Positions 1 to 12,900 of a stretch of 64,000 bases of DNA are shown piece by piece. Every line of letters begins with the position of its first letter. The first letter of the stretch is position 1. Source of the stretch: Blastomussa wellsi (taxonomy: Eukaryota; Cnidaria; Anthozoa; Scleractinia; Plerogyridae). Both the position numbers and the translations under genes were made by a program. The notes beneath the pieces were generated by a model, which ran no database searches, was not told the DNA's origin, and saw nothing but the letters and a program-made list of their open reading frames with translations. The DNA lies in contig OX393563.1 of assembly GCA_947652115.1 (NCBI GenBank), forward strand, positions 10,216,861 through 10,280,860, given 5' to 3'.

Positions 1-320
1 GTGTCTTGCTGTTTTTCTAATTCTGGGTAACATCTGAGTTACTAAACAAGTAATGACAAATTGTTGATCAGGCTTTTTGTAATTTTTATCTCTTTACGTT
101 TTTTTTCTAACGTGGTATGTTAAAATGCGCCGGCCTGATCGGCCAATTCTGACTAATGGCAAACGCCCGAAGTCTATCTATATTTTAATTTGTTCCAGCA
201 GTCTCTTAGGTCTTTATGGAGTTAACCCGTCATCATTATGAAACAGCTTTATCGTCGTAACTCTTTAATCAAACAGTAGACTTTGAAAAATACATCCCCG
301 TTGCTATTTTCTTTGCATAG

Positions 321-3300
321 GCCCTCTCCGCCCTCATCAATCCCAGAGTTCCTCCTGCCGCATTGTCACGGTTTTTGTGGGATCACCTGCGGTTGGATGT
401 AGAAATCCTCGCCAGTAGTCTGGGAAGGAGTATAGACGATACAGTTCTTTGCATTCACATGGTCCTCGTACAAATGACTTCGCACGTTTCCAATCGTAAG
501 TTCTAATACACAGATGCATGATCTCCATTGCTTGTAATGTTATTTGAGTCTCACACGAAGGAATGTTCACTGGCCAAATATCTTATCTTGACGATATTCC
601 AAACCGACATTTCAGCTCATCGAGCACTCCCTAACCAAACGACCCCTAATGGCGGACTCAAAACTTCAAGTACGCTTTTACCGAAGAGTACCGTATCAAC
701 GAATGAAAACAAATAACGAGACTGCGTAGTACGGACTGGAATTCGACTTTAAAAAGTAGCAAACAGAAATTTCAGGGTCTGTTTGTTTGGTGTTGCGTGG
801 AAACTGAAATCAGGCTATTTTAGAGAACTGAGTCCAGAAGTTTAGAACATCGCGAGGCTGATTATATTTGTTTTGGATTGTTTATAGCGGGATTCATGTG
901 ACGTCATTGTGTACCTTTTTTCTCATTAGCGTACGGCTTGACGTACAGTTAAAGAGCTAGTGAAATTTAGTATATGGTGAAATTTTTAGCTCTTTGCGTG
1001 TAATATTCAAGGAGAAATTGTCTTTCAAAAACGCCAAAATTTCTGGGTGGCAAAAGCGCTAATCAGCTCATACATTCTTTGTAAAATTTTGAGTTTTTAA
1101 ATCCGCGTCAGACAAAAAGAATTCAATACATCGAGCTGAAATTCATTGGCAGAGTTAATCGTGCTATGAACTTTCAATATTCAGAACTTATTTTTTGTAG
1201 CTCCATCAGAAACTGAATCGCTTATGCTAATGAGGCAAATATTGTAAACAAGGATTCCCCTATTGCGAGACATCAAGGTAGAACGGGGACCTTTACAAAT
1301 AGGATATCGTCTTCAATGATGAATGGCAGTTGGAGTCGGGGCAGGGTACGAAACAGAATATTTGTTTTATATTGGATTCTGGCTGAATACAGTAGTGTTG
1401 ACGGTTTCCCTTAGTAAATCGGATAGGTGTGACAAATTATGCCGTTTCGAAATTAGTAATTGATAACTCTTCACTTGTTTTTTTAGGACAACAAGCAATG
1501 AACGTTGCGTTCGATTTGAGATCTAAGGATTCACGGAGGGACTGGGAAACAGCCTTTAATGCCAGTGTGGTGACTCCTGTGTTAACCGTATGTCCGTTAG
1601 TTATTGTAGTTTGGTTTTGAGTCTTTTTGTTTGTTAGTTTAACTATTGATTTGTTTTGTTTTGTTGTGAAGAACCTTGAGGAGAAGATTCAACATTGTTT
1701 GCAGATGTTAGTCGGCGACAAGCGACTTGGTAGGTTGTATGCTTTATGTATGCAGGTGTACCAACTGCCAGAGATTTTGCAGATCCCAAGCGGGTCTGAT
1801 TGCCCACATGAGAGCCTGTCTTCAATAGGCCTCAACTCTTTTAGACAGTCAACGTCAACTACGATGGACAGCCATATGTATGCCTAATCAAGTAGTACCA
1901 GTGATAGTTCCTGACACAAATAGTCCAGGAAACAATTACGGTCTACAAGTGAGAGCTGCGCCCGCAGTTTTCATTCAATTTGCTAGTAATCACGCCATGA
2001 TGACATGACAGTTTCTCTCAAGTTCATGCAGTTGAACACTTGATGTGATTGTTTTGTCACTGGGACTAGTCTAAACATGTTTTGTCCTTATGTGAAAACA
2101 GTATAAGTAGTTTGACTATAGGAAAGGCGAACGTTATTCGTTTATCCCACGATAGACTCACTTTAAGGTGTTGTTCGCGACGTTTTGACTGCTATGCTGC
2201 TAGTCTTCATCAGGCGATGAAGTCGATTGTTTACGTGTCGCTTTGTTAATCCACGAATTTTTGTACTGGGCTCCACAATATCCGACACTCTTTCCCTCGA
2301 GACTGAGCTCAACAGACGCATCGTGAAGGCCGCAACGACACTGGCGAGGCCTGGACAAACAAGAAGCTGACACAGCACACCAAGGCTCAGGTCTATAAGT
2401 ACCCTTCTCTGCTTCAGGTAAACATGGACCCTGTGTTCTCATCAGGAGAGATGGGTCAGTGTCTTCCACATGCACTTCCTGAGTCGCATCCATAGAGAGA
2501 TCATGTCACCAGCTGTGTAGTACTTGAGAGAGCGGGAGTTTCCTCCATGTTCACCCAACCGCATACCGAAGGACCTGCTCTTCGGAGAGGTGACATCAGA
2601 GGAGAGGCCAACTGGTAGACCCCGGCTGCGTTTCAAGGACGTTTGCATGCGAGATCTCAAGGCGCTTGCCATCAACACCAAAACCTGCGAGACAGTAGAT
2701 GCAGACAGAGCCACCTGGAGGCATGCAGTGCAGAAACGACTCTGTCAGCGTGATAGTGAGCTAAAGCAACAGGTGGAGGAGAAAAGACTCCAGAGAAAGT
2801 TACTGCCGATAGTAGATGGAGAAGCCACGGTGTTCACATGCGCTCACTGCAGCTGGAACTCCCATTCCCGCATTAGCCTCCTTAGTCACAGTAGACGCTG
2901 TCTCCAACTTTTATCAGACATCCAGTGCTAAACGTCTTGATCCCCGCGATCGACGGATGCCTACTCCTACTCTCCTTGTTGTTCATTCGTCCATCGTTTT
3001 CAAATTTAGTATCCGTGGTATTTAAGTGAGATTTCATTCCTTTTTCAGGTAATAACCCTCTGATGCGCCAGTTGTACGAGGTAGATGTTCCTTCTGGGGC
3101 CCTGACTGACAGTGTCCCACCCACCTGCCCCGCCCTGTGGAGGTACCGGACACGGGTCACTCTGGATCACTTCTCGCACACTTTTCAACAGGAGGTGCTG
3201 TCGACTGATACTGAGAGGAACAAAGTATTAGCGGAGTTTTTACGTCAGGTAAACAGTTACAAATTAAACTTAGTAATGGCTCTTGTCCGTTTTTTCATAT

Positions 3301-6300
3301 ATCGGTAAGAGCTAGAGATAAACCCCAGCCTGCAGAGGGCTGGAGCAAGTCAGAATCGACCCCAAGCGCGAGGGCTCCTACTCTCCTCTCCCTATCCTCT
3401 GCATTTGGCCAAATAGACAAACAATGCCTGCACTGTGAGGCTACATCAAACATGTTCTTCGAGCATCTGGTGACGTTCGGGTACACACTTCGGTGCGTGA
3501 CTCGTACCTCGAAACCTTTAGAGCGTATTAGTTAAACATATTTTGGAGTTGGCTTCATGTCGATGTGAAAACTTCCAATCTGAAATCCAGAGTACGGACT
3601 TTAACCCTGCATAGAATGTCTAGTTTGAATGAAACTTGCATCATGGAAAATCTACAAACAGAACAAGTTTCTATAACAACGAGTATGACTGATGATCTAC
3701 TCCAAAAACTTATCCTTTGTGTTACCTTGTTTTATCCACAGGAACCTAATCTCCGAGCTCTCCGTTTTCTCCCAGCTATCATAAAGCTACAGCGGCTTCT
3801 TATGGACAAATTCCACCGTCGAATTGACAGAGCTGAAGCAGAGAACATCAAAATACGAGATTTTCTGCGCAAGATACCATCCAGTAAGTCGAATGACAAA
3901 TGACAGATGAATTATATTGGTTATTTACACTTACACTGGTATGTTTCTTTCTTTACAGAAACAGAGAGAGACGAACTCGCATCATTGATAACAAGTTTTA
4001 ACACTGCATGGAACCTTGTGCGGCTAAACCTCGACCAGCAAGGTATGCGCGGACGCTTCATCAGTCAAGCACGCCCATTTCCTGCACTCCCCCCTCCCTC
4101 CTCCCCTGACTTTCGAAATTCATGAGAAAATCGAGGTTTTAACCGAGAACAAACGTTTTTGCGGCATCTTGAGTGTAAAGGCGATGGCAAACGAGGACAC
4201 ATTGTTGCCGACACAAATGTGTCCCTGCTTGCCCGCTCGCGCATCCTTATTGTGGACACAGATTTTGTGTCCGAGACGCAACAAATGTTTCCGCGTTTGC
4301 GCGCGCGCAACAAATCGTCATGAGCAACAATGTGTCCGCACCTTAATACAATATTTTTGTTAGATTCGGTCAAAGGAACTTGCATTCTTGAATTCGAACT
4401 TGAATTCGCCCTGCACGCTGCTTACGACGATTGTTCGAGACCAATATAGAACAGAAAAACAATTGCTCAAAAACAAAGAAAAACTCGCAGGTTTTTACAT
4501 CGAGGTAAAGCCGATTTTTCCCCACTGGAGGCAGCCGCTACTTAAGTAGTGTAATATATCCACTGTTTACTTGTTCTTGTCTTAACACAGGGCGTCTACG
4601 TCCTCCGAGGGACTGGTGCGAGAAGACCATGGATAACACGCGTCCTCTGGCTACACTCCTTCCCAGTACCTCTGGAATGGGTATCTGTTCCACGGCCCTG
4701 GTATTTTCCCTCACCTCAGTACATAACGAATTCAACGAGCGATATCAGAACTTGATTGGCAGGGAGGTGAAGTAAGTACAACAACTGAACCTTTCGTATT
4801 CCCCGTACGCCAAAGAAGATGAGAGCCGCAATACTTCAAGATGTCCGGGTCCCTTTCCCTCGTAGAGTCAAAACAAACCTCAAGTCGTTAAGAGTAAAAC
4901 ATCCAGCAGTCTTAAATGGGTAGGTAGGTAGGTAGGTAGGTAGGTAGGTAGGTAGGTAGGTAGCCAATTAACGGCTATAAAGGTGACTCTGAGGCCGCGT
5001 ACAGGAAACTGATTAAAAATGGGGTTACCAAGCTCTTTTTGGGGTTTTTTTAACGGGTTATACAGATCGCTATGGTAGTTAGTAATGCGAGGGTCCAGGA
5101 ATGATAAGGCATTTGTTTGATATCATTTTAACATCAACTGATTAACAGTACTGATCCATCAAAGTATAAGACCTGTAAACTGTTGTAAGCCACCTTAAAT
5201 TAATTTGAGAGAAATTAAGGCCCCCTTTTCTCCATCATCAGAGACCTGCCTCATATACCGTTGCAAGACGTGACAAACTCAAATCTGATCTCGTATGACA
5301 TCGAGATAGATCTCCTTCCCCTCATCCTGGCGCAGTGTAACTACTCTCTAGAGGTAGGTCGGGGAACGTTGGTTCAGTACAACTGGGAAGCCCTGGAAAG
5401 GCAACTGATTGACAGGTTCATAAGAGGAAGACCGCTGATTGATTTCAAGGTAAACTTCCCCTTTTAATTGTATCGGATAGGACTTTGTTTTATACTATAC
5501 TTTATACTATACTTTTATACGTTGTTTCGTCGGAATGTGTATTTTAAAGGAGTGTATTTTTTGCAACGAACGAAATTACCCTTAAAACGTAGGAAACCTT
5601 AAACTAAAGAGGTTATACTAAACCAAAAAAGAACAAGGATGGTTAAGGATAGAGAAGATTGAGACGGATTGCAAATGACGACTTTGAAACATTTGGGCTA
5701 AATTTTTCAAAATGCACAAACCGTGACATAGCTCCTTTAAGTGTAAAATGTTTGCTTCATTCGAACCATTTCTCTTTCTATGAAATAAATTTTTGTATTG
5801 ATGTCGCAGGATGAAAGATTTGCATTCAGCAAAGACATTCAGTTGGATTCAGTATTCGCTTCAGTGAAAGTCAAGGTTCGACCACAGGTAAAAACGGTTT
5901 GTTGAATCGACCAGTATGTATGTCTTTCTCCTCTTTCATGGGACTTTTCAATTCTGTTGACTGCCCTAAACCTTAGCCAAAGCTTTTAAAGAGCCAATCT
6001 TTACCCGCCTAAAACAATATTTCGTGAACCAATCATAGGCCAGATTAGAATTATTGAATTGAAGCCAGCTTGCAATGCAGTCCAATGCCGAGGAATCTTT
6101 TGAATTTTAAACTGACTTGAAGATTAATGATAATTACCTCGGCCTGCGGTCTCGTTGGCTACGTATCGGGCAATATTACGCGCGATTTCGCAGAATAATT
6201 GTTAATTATCAAGATGTGGTCACTGAGATGTTGATCGCGATGTTTCGGCCGCATGCTTACTGTAAGTCTGCAGGCGATGTTGGTGAATGATGACGTGTCA

Positions 6301-7765
6301 CCGTATATCAGAATGGGAGGCGGCGTAGCCGAGTTGTTCAGGCAGCCAGATTGTTACTGTCATGTCAGTCATAGGTATGAAGTTACTCTCATTTTCTCTC
6401 AGGTTCCTTTGAGTTCAGCCGTAAGCCATCAAATTCTAGACGAGTTTCGTTCTCTGACAGACATTTGTGACGTGCTATCGTCTCTGGACATTGCTATTGG
6501 TTTCCTGTCCTCCACCGGTGGGTCACCTGACATGCTGATAAGTCACTACCTGCAACGGATACTGCGCATGCCTGAACAAAATAGTCTTCGCAGTCTTAAG
6601 GTATAAAAATGACTGTAAATAGTTTTTGCAGTGTTTCCGAAACTTGAAGACAAACCAAGACTTAATGTAACGTTTTTATCACATTCTTCTCACAAGGCCC
6701 AACAGTGCTGCCAACTACGTCACGTGATCTCTCTTTGGCAACTGCTGAGCCTGGAAAGAGCCAGAATGTTAATGCGACGAGGCGAGGTAATATAAGAAAC
6801 TTTAACCTTTTAATCCCTGATGACAACGTCGAAATGACTCTTACTGGCGTGTTTGCGTCTTCCTTCACCCTGGCAGACAGATTTGCATGGGTCGGAAGTT
6901 GTGTTGCGCTGTCGGGAAAGACACAATAAAAACTCAGTTTTTTAGTGACCTCCCTCCCCCATCCACCACCACCACCCCAACCTCTCTTAACTTGTTAAGT
7001 ACAGTGGGACATGGACAAAAAACGAGGTCACTTGAGGCTTTGAAAAAAATCCCCAAAAATAAACAGGAGTTAAGCCCCCGTACCATTCTTTACTCGTAGG
7101 ATCCGTTTGAACAGATTGCGGACACTTACAAGCACGTCATGTCGCAGAAACAAATGATGAAATTTAGCGATGCCTTGAGAAGGATTGACTTAGACCGCTT
7201 CGTCTCCGAAGTACTGGAGTTAATTTTGCTGAACCTTAGAGGCGACGCAGCTCCAGGAGAAGAAGATATGAGGTAACCCACGAACATTTTGAATTAGAAC
7301 TTCAGTTGTTACTTCCACAAAAAATTCTGCCCGGCTCTGCAAGGGTCGTTGTTTCAAGCCTCTTAGAGCCTCTGATTCGAATCTCTTCCACGATTACCCC
7401 TATCGCTAGACTCACGTGTTCGTATCTCGCTCCAACGGACTCGTGAATATGATAAAAAAACATGTAGAGTACACATGTGTCAAGTATTTTGGGTTTTTCG
7501 TCCATCTTACGTAGCCACTGTTTGTATAGCTGACCTTTCTGCTTTCGATAATTAGATCGCAATAATTCTTTTAATTTATGACAAATTTTTGTTTAGCTTG
7601 AGTGAATATATCCAGTGGCATCTTGACAACAAAGGACATGAACCTGTTCCTGGACTGGACGAACTACCTGCTGACGTACACTTGAAGCACGTGATCAATG
7701 CGTGGCGAACCTCCGTTGAACTGTGGGACAGCTACCACGACAAGAGGGATTCTGCTTCCGCATAA
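321..7765 (+). CDS. RNF213: RNF213-like giant E3 ubiquitin ligase, C-terminal 13 exons (5' partial)
   Basis: Exons at 321-495, 1487-1587, 1672-1729, 3049-3248, 3742-3883, 3959-4042, 4591-4771, 5242-5449, 5810-5887, 6403-6600, 6697-6786, 7100-7272 and 7597-7765 join in phase to 618 codons plus TAA. All junctions are GT-AG. Recognisable blocks are FLWDHLRLDVE in the first exon, ALWRYRTRVTLDHF, LRALRFLPAIIKLQRLL, STSGMGICSTALVFSL, LPLILAQCNYSLEVGRGTL and LERQLIDRFI, followed by CDVLSSLDIAIGFLSSTGG and VISLWQLLS. These follow the order of the vertebrate RNF213 C-terminal domain. RNF213 is a very large cytosolic AAA+ ubiquitin ligase; its ATPase core and RING would lie left of the window, and none is seen here. 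The LINE and Penelope-tail remnants sit in the intron 1730-3048. The exon at 1672 is short, but its phase and residues fit both neighbours. Exon boundaries are inferred from sequence alone. Confidence 0.9.
496..1486 (+). other. RNF213-like intron
   Basis: It has a GTAAGT donor and a TTTTTTTAG acceptor. I see no second gene in it; short frames on either strand lack splice context or family similarity. Confidence 0.7.
2161..2225 (-). repeat. Penelope-type element tail with degenerate hammerhead-like core
   Basis: On the minus strand CTGATGA (2207-2213) is followed by a stem GACTAGC...GCAGTC and then AAAACG where a hammerhead has GAAAC. This resembles the tails of Penelope-like retroelements. 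The change at the G of GAAA suggests a dead copy. It lies in an RNF213-like intron just upstream of the LINE fragment. Confidence 0.4.
2256..2931 (+). mobile_element. Non-LTR retrotransposon (LINE) ORF2 3' remnant
   Basis: Interrupted frames read like the C-terminal end of a LINE polyprotein. In order they show LGSTIS-like SLETELNRRIVKAATTLAR, then RIPKDLLFGEV, GRPRLRFKDVCMRDLKAL, DRATWRHAV, EEKRLQRK, and a final Cys/His pair FTCAHCSWNSHSRISLLSH. Several frameshifts and stops occur between 2260 and 2525, so it is inactive. It is in the sense orientation inside the intron between RNF213-like exons at 1729 and 3049. Confidence 0.8.
4917..4963. repeat. (TAGG)n microsatellite
   Basis: About eleven tandem TAGG units in the intron between the exons ending at 4771 and starting at 5242. 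Confidence 0.95.
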
Positions 7766-8213
7766 ATCCGGCCTAAATGTTCGCTCGCTGTTTTTCTTGT
7801 ACAGCGGGGATTTGACTATCGTTGACTTTAGTACGAAATTTTAATGTGCCTCTGGTTCACCATTTCTTTTACGTGGTTTTTAGAATAGGAAAATGCTAAA
7901 TTGTTGTATTGAGTTAGGTCATTCTAAAACGGTTTTACCAGATTTCGGGCCATGATGTGCAGTGCTTGGTTTTAATTACTGCAATAGCTAATATTTAGCT
8001 CAGTCGGACTGAAAAGAAAAAATAGAAATGTTAGTGACTAGTGTAGACCTAAAGTTCTTTACCTTGAGACCTTGAAACAACACGAACTATGGAAACATAA
8101 TACTCGCTATAGCTTTATTTGTAGATGTTTTACCGTTAACATGTAGTTCAGTAAACAACAATGTTAGATAGTTATTATTGAACGTAGTTAAATGGAAGGA
8201 AAATATTTGTAGA

Positions 8214-8219
8214 AATAAA
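8214..8219 (+). terminator. Polyadenylation signal for the RNF213-like gene
   Basis: AATAAA about 450 bases after the TAA stop at 7763-7765, the first canonical hexamer downstream in the sense strand. Confidence 0.5.
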
Positions 8220-8911
8220 AGCAAAAAAATGTATTTTCAGCAACAACAGGATGAATTAAATCCTGAGCAATGAATTAAATACTACGGCAAAAGGGAAAAA
8301 TTTATTGGCCAATATTTCAATTATGCATTTGTAAGGCAACAAGGTAAATAAACATATAAAATGCTGAAAACTACAAAGGATAATAGTCGTGGTAAAGTGA
8401 AATATAATAAGGAAGAATAGAATAAACAATGAACGAGGTAAATATTTTTGCTGGCGAGCGTTAGCGAGGTAGCACACTATTCTTTTCAATAGGGCAAAAA
8501 ATACAAATTTTTTTTCGGATGCAAGACTCGAAGCCTGCGCAGTAGACTATTATCCGGGACAATTGAAACGACAATTATGCGCACATCACATGGCTGTCAT
8601 ATCATCCGGGATCCACGCCTGAGATCACTTTGCACGTGAGAATTTTACGCACGCTGTCAGACGCTTTCGAGATGAAACAAAGACCTGAAAAGAAAATTTC
8701 AGGTCTTTGTTCCAGTAGTGTTATGGCTGTATTTGCATATAAACCGTAGCTTTTTGATTGATCTGCATTTACAGAGTTTCTTGCCTGATTTTCGTTTATT
8801 TATACATTTAGGCTTGCAGCAAAGAAACTCAAGATGCTAGTTTGTGAATTTGCGCGCGGAAGAAAATTTAGTGGTGAACAATAAAGACAATCGTGTTTTT
8901 GTCTTAGAACT

Positions 8912-8916
8912 ATCGG

Positions 8917-8948
<32 letters not shown>

Positions 8949-9187
8949 TTAAAACTAGCATATTTGGGTTCTGTCCTGGTGTACCGGTACACAAGGGAAT
9001 AACCATTGTTCTTTCTTTGTTTAGGTGCCATTGGTTAGCTGTTGTGTATTGTTTGGTCTTTTGTATCGGCTCTTGTGAACCGGTACACGAGGACAGAACC
9101 CATATTTGCCCTCGAAGCTTCGCTTCTCGGGCAAATATTTGTTTAACAACATCAAATTTCCGCAGGGGAACTATTTGACAATTAGAT
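8912..9187. repeat. Imperfect foldback element
   Basis: The arms around 8912-8996 and 9072-9187 are inverted copies. Matching blocks include TTTGGGTTCTGTCCT with GTGTACCGG against their complements near 9075-9105, and AAATTTGATGTT against AACATCAAATTT. The right arm carries an extra 30-base hairpin, GCCCTCGAAGC...CTCGGGC, at 9107-9134. No coding capacity; probably a miniature DNA transposon. Confidence 0.65.
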
Positions 9188-9354
9188 TACGAGCTCGAGA
9201 TTTCTATGAGGTGATAGTTGATGAGGCCGAAGGAAATCGAGAAAGAGGAAAGGACGCGTAGCAAGAAAAAAGTAGTAACGGGTGAGCAAACAAGCTAGAA
9301 TTCAAATTTGACTTAATGCCCGATAATGCGCATGCGCTAAAGTTAATGTATAAT

Positions 9355-9447
9355 TAACAATTAGATTATTCGCGTCTCAATTTCTATCGCGTGAGAGTTG
9401 ATATTAACTATCACGAGGTAGAAATCGAGAGCAAATATTCTAATTGT
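9355..9447. repeat. Short palindromic element (MITE-like)
   Basis: AACAATTAGATTATTCGCG at the left end is mirrored by GCAAATATTCTAATTGTT at the right, and the middle is self-complementary (TTTCTATCGCGTGAGAGTT / AACTATCACGAGGTAGAAA). A related half copy lies just upstream at 9178-9235. Confidence 0.6.
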
Positions 9448-9943
9448 TTTAGTTTATAAATCTACTGAAAACACTTCACTAACGCGAAGAAGCGGCCGCC
9501 ATTTTGTTGGTTTTTATCGCAAAATATATAGTGAGTAGCGTAGCCAATCAGAGAACAGCATATTACAATCTTGCTTCACAACGCAGGTTAGCTTTTATGT
9601 TTTGGAAGAAGAGGGCGTGTACATTACTAACCATGGATGCGAAGTTCAACATATCATGGGGCGTGGGCGCAAGTGGTCTAGGAACTAAAAGTTACTGTTA
9701 TTTTCCAAGTGTTTGGAAGTATCGACTTGTAGGCAAGTCGACTTGTTGCGAAATGATTTGCAGGCGGAATGACCGGTTACCCACGACTGTGTTCGCAGGC
9801 TAGTCCAGAGGACAAGTCCCTCTTCCTTACAGACCTTTCGTTTCAGTGAACACGCGTGCTGGCGCGCGCGGATTCCACTTGGCGCGAGTTATGGTGCCCG
9901 CAAAGCAACTCTCACGCGAGGGACATGGGGTGGTTACTCATTC

Positions 9944-9955
9944 CAAAATGGCGGC
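9944..9955 (+). promoter_or_regulatory. YY1-like initiator over the PTPA start codon
   Basis: CAAAATGGCGGC matches the YY1 motif AAAATGGCGGC and contains the start codon. It lies in a 5' region dense in CpG and GC-rich words. The match is seen directly; regulation by YY1 is inferred from the known motif. Confidence 0.45.
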
Positions 9956-12900
9956 TTCGGAGCAAGGTGAGCTGAGAACAAAAAAGTCCACAGTTTCACA
10001 GCGAAATGGCCTCGCTTAAGCGATATTGGCGGTCAGCTTAACAGATGAGGAATGTATCATTTTGTTTTATTTTTCAGCACCGATCTTCGTGCAACCGAAG
10101 CGGGAAATTTTGAATCAAAAGGATCTTATGAAGTGGGAGAAGTCGCAGGTCTGTGTGGCCAGTTTACGCACTTTTTATTCATTTTATCCAAATTTACCTG
10201 GGCTAAAAAGCTCACAATCGATCTCTATGTTTTTGCGTAATCGTTTATCGACAAGGAAAATGGGGTTTACCTCGGTGTAAAAACCGGTGGTGGACAAAAC
10301 ACTGACCCCCCAGTCCAACAAAATGAACTACCCAAATGGACAACCCTAGAATGGACTACCCCTAAAAACTCTTTAAAATGATTTTAAAGGTAGTCCATAT
10401 TAGGGCAGACCATTTGAAAATGGACTATGAAAATGGACTACCTTTAAAAACATTTTTTAAGAGTTTTTAGGGGTAATCCATTTTAGGGTAGCCCATTTAG
10501 GTAGTCCTAAGGGGTAGTCCATGGGCATCAGTGTTTTGTCCACCACCGTAAAAACCTGTGACTTTTTTCTTTGTTGACCTATTGTTTTACCATTCTATTT
10601 TGTTTGGAGGTCCTTTGTTTTCTTGTTCATTCTTTGTTTTACATCTCTGGTGAGTTTAACTGGTTTTTACACAGAGGATGAGCCGAAAAATGAAGGGTAT
10701 CCCCACATCCCCTCGAATAAGCACCTCAGAATTGCTTCGTCCTCGGTGTAAAAACCTGTGAAACACACCAGTGGCATAAAACAAATAACAAACAAGATAA
10801 AGAACTGTGAAACAATATAGAACAGAAACATAAAAGAAACCATGAAAGCTAAGTGTCTTGCTGGAGAACACAATGCAGTGACCCTGACCAGGCCTCAAAC
10901 CCAGACCATTTGATCCAGAGTCCAATTTGCAACCTACAACCATGGACATATTTTGCTAGAGAACACGTACAAATATTAAATTATGATCTTAATAACCATT
11001 AAATACGTTTCTGTACCCCCGATCCCCCTTTCAATGTTGGAATAAGATAACAAATATACTCGTGAATGAGATAGCTGTTTACTGTCAACGTTGCATAGGG
11101 GTAGGGTGGGACAAAATGTGTGTACATTGTTTTTTCCAACACTTACAACCACGGTTGTACCTTCCTGTGATTACCCTCTATGCTGCAAATTAATTTTCCA
11201 ATAGGCTGTTTGTTTTGACTCTAAGTCCATGGTTGTTTAATAGGCATATAGTGATTATCTTGGATTTATCATCACTTTGAATGACGCTGTCAAAGGGAAA
11301 TCAATGTCAGCAGATTGTCATGTATCAGAGGTAAACTATACTAACGGGATCATATTTAGTATCTCAAACTTTCAGTTCACAGCTGAGCAAATTTGAGATT
11401 TTATCGAACACCAATCTGTGACCACCAATCCACACAATTTTGCTTGATGGGTAGTTAACTGAGAGATTGTTGGTCAGTGGGTGATCACCTAGCACATGCT
11501 GCAGATGTTTGCCCTCGTGTTTTTGCTTTGAGTAGCTTTGACACTTTTTGCAGTTTGTTTGCCCTTCCCACCCACCTCTTGGTTTCATGATAAGACTGGC
11601 ATTTAGGTAAGTTCTCTTTATCTTCTTTATTCTCCACTGAGGGATCAAAGTGACAGGTGCCAGGGGGCAGTGACCCATGGGAGGTTGCCATGGTTACTCC
11701 CCTTCATTCGCATCTTGCCCACAACATTTGCTTATTGCCTCAATTGGCACCTACGCTCCATTTAAATATATGTCTATGCTATGTGCAATTAATAATTGTA
11801 GCCCATGTAGCTAAGTCTATACATTGTTGCTTGGTTGCATCTTATGACCATTCTGTGTATTTTATTAAGTACTGTTTGTTGCTGTTCAAGGAAATGAATA
11901 AATGCTCGCAAAATTAGGAATTTGTATAATTATTGATAGAATTTAAATTTTGTTGAAGGTTTCAAAGAAGCTGATTGTCTTGCTAGAAACCTTGGATAGC
12001 TGGATTGACGAAATGCCACCCATTGACCAACCACAACGGTTTGGAAACAAGGCTTTTAGGACATGGTGCACTAAACTAGAAGAGGTCAGACATTACCTTA
12101 TTAAATTATTAATCCCAGAGTGATTAATTAAAAATTATTTCTGAACATGAAGTGAATATCTGGTGAATATCTATATGCTATAGCTGTGTCCAATTCTGGG
12201 AAAAATGGCAGCTTGTTTTCCAGAGTTGTGATACTTTTGTCATCCCAAAAGTACACATTCACTCACATCAGGTTCAACAGGTATCATATAAAGGAAGATT
12301 TCAACTGAAACATGACCTTTAAAATTGTAGAGCTCTAAAAATATTCAAGATAGATTGCAAAATTAATAATATACTTGGAACATTCAAGTGCTGTATTTTG
12401 AAGAATCGTAAATATATGGTTAATTGGGTCAGGTTTACAAGGAGGTTATAGTAATTCACTACATGCACTTTTCTGTTTTCAGCAGAATGCCAGCACTCTG
12501 ATTCAAGAACTTCTCCCTGAAAAGTTTATAGGAGCCAGTACAGAACTCACTTCATATCTAAAAGGTGTGTTTCTGAATTACATGAATGTGCAACCTATAT
12601 CATTACTAGATAACAAAATTGTTATAGTGGACAACATAACGGCAATGCCAGCAGTGGATCTGCATGTACTAACAAGCCATTAAGGCTCTTTATTCAAGCT
12701 AAAAATATTGTTTTAAAGGCAAAAATTGTTTGTTGTAATTCAAGGACTCGAGGCTTCCAGAACAATGTTGATCAAAGAATAGACAGTCTGGATTGGAAAA
12801 ACTGCCAGTTTTATTCAATCAAAATCTTGCGCGAGAGCTCATGAATACAGCAGTAGTAATTACACAAGAAAACGTCATGTTGCTTAGCAACTTCAGGGAT

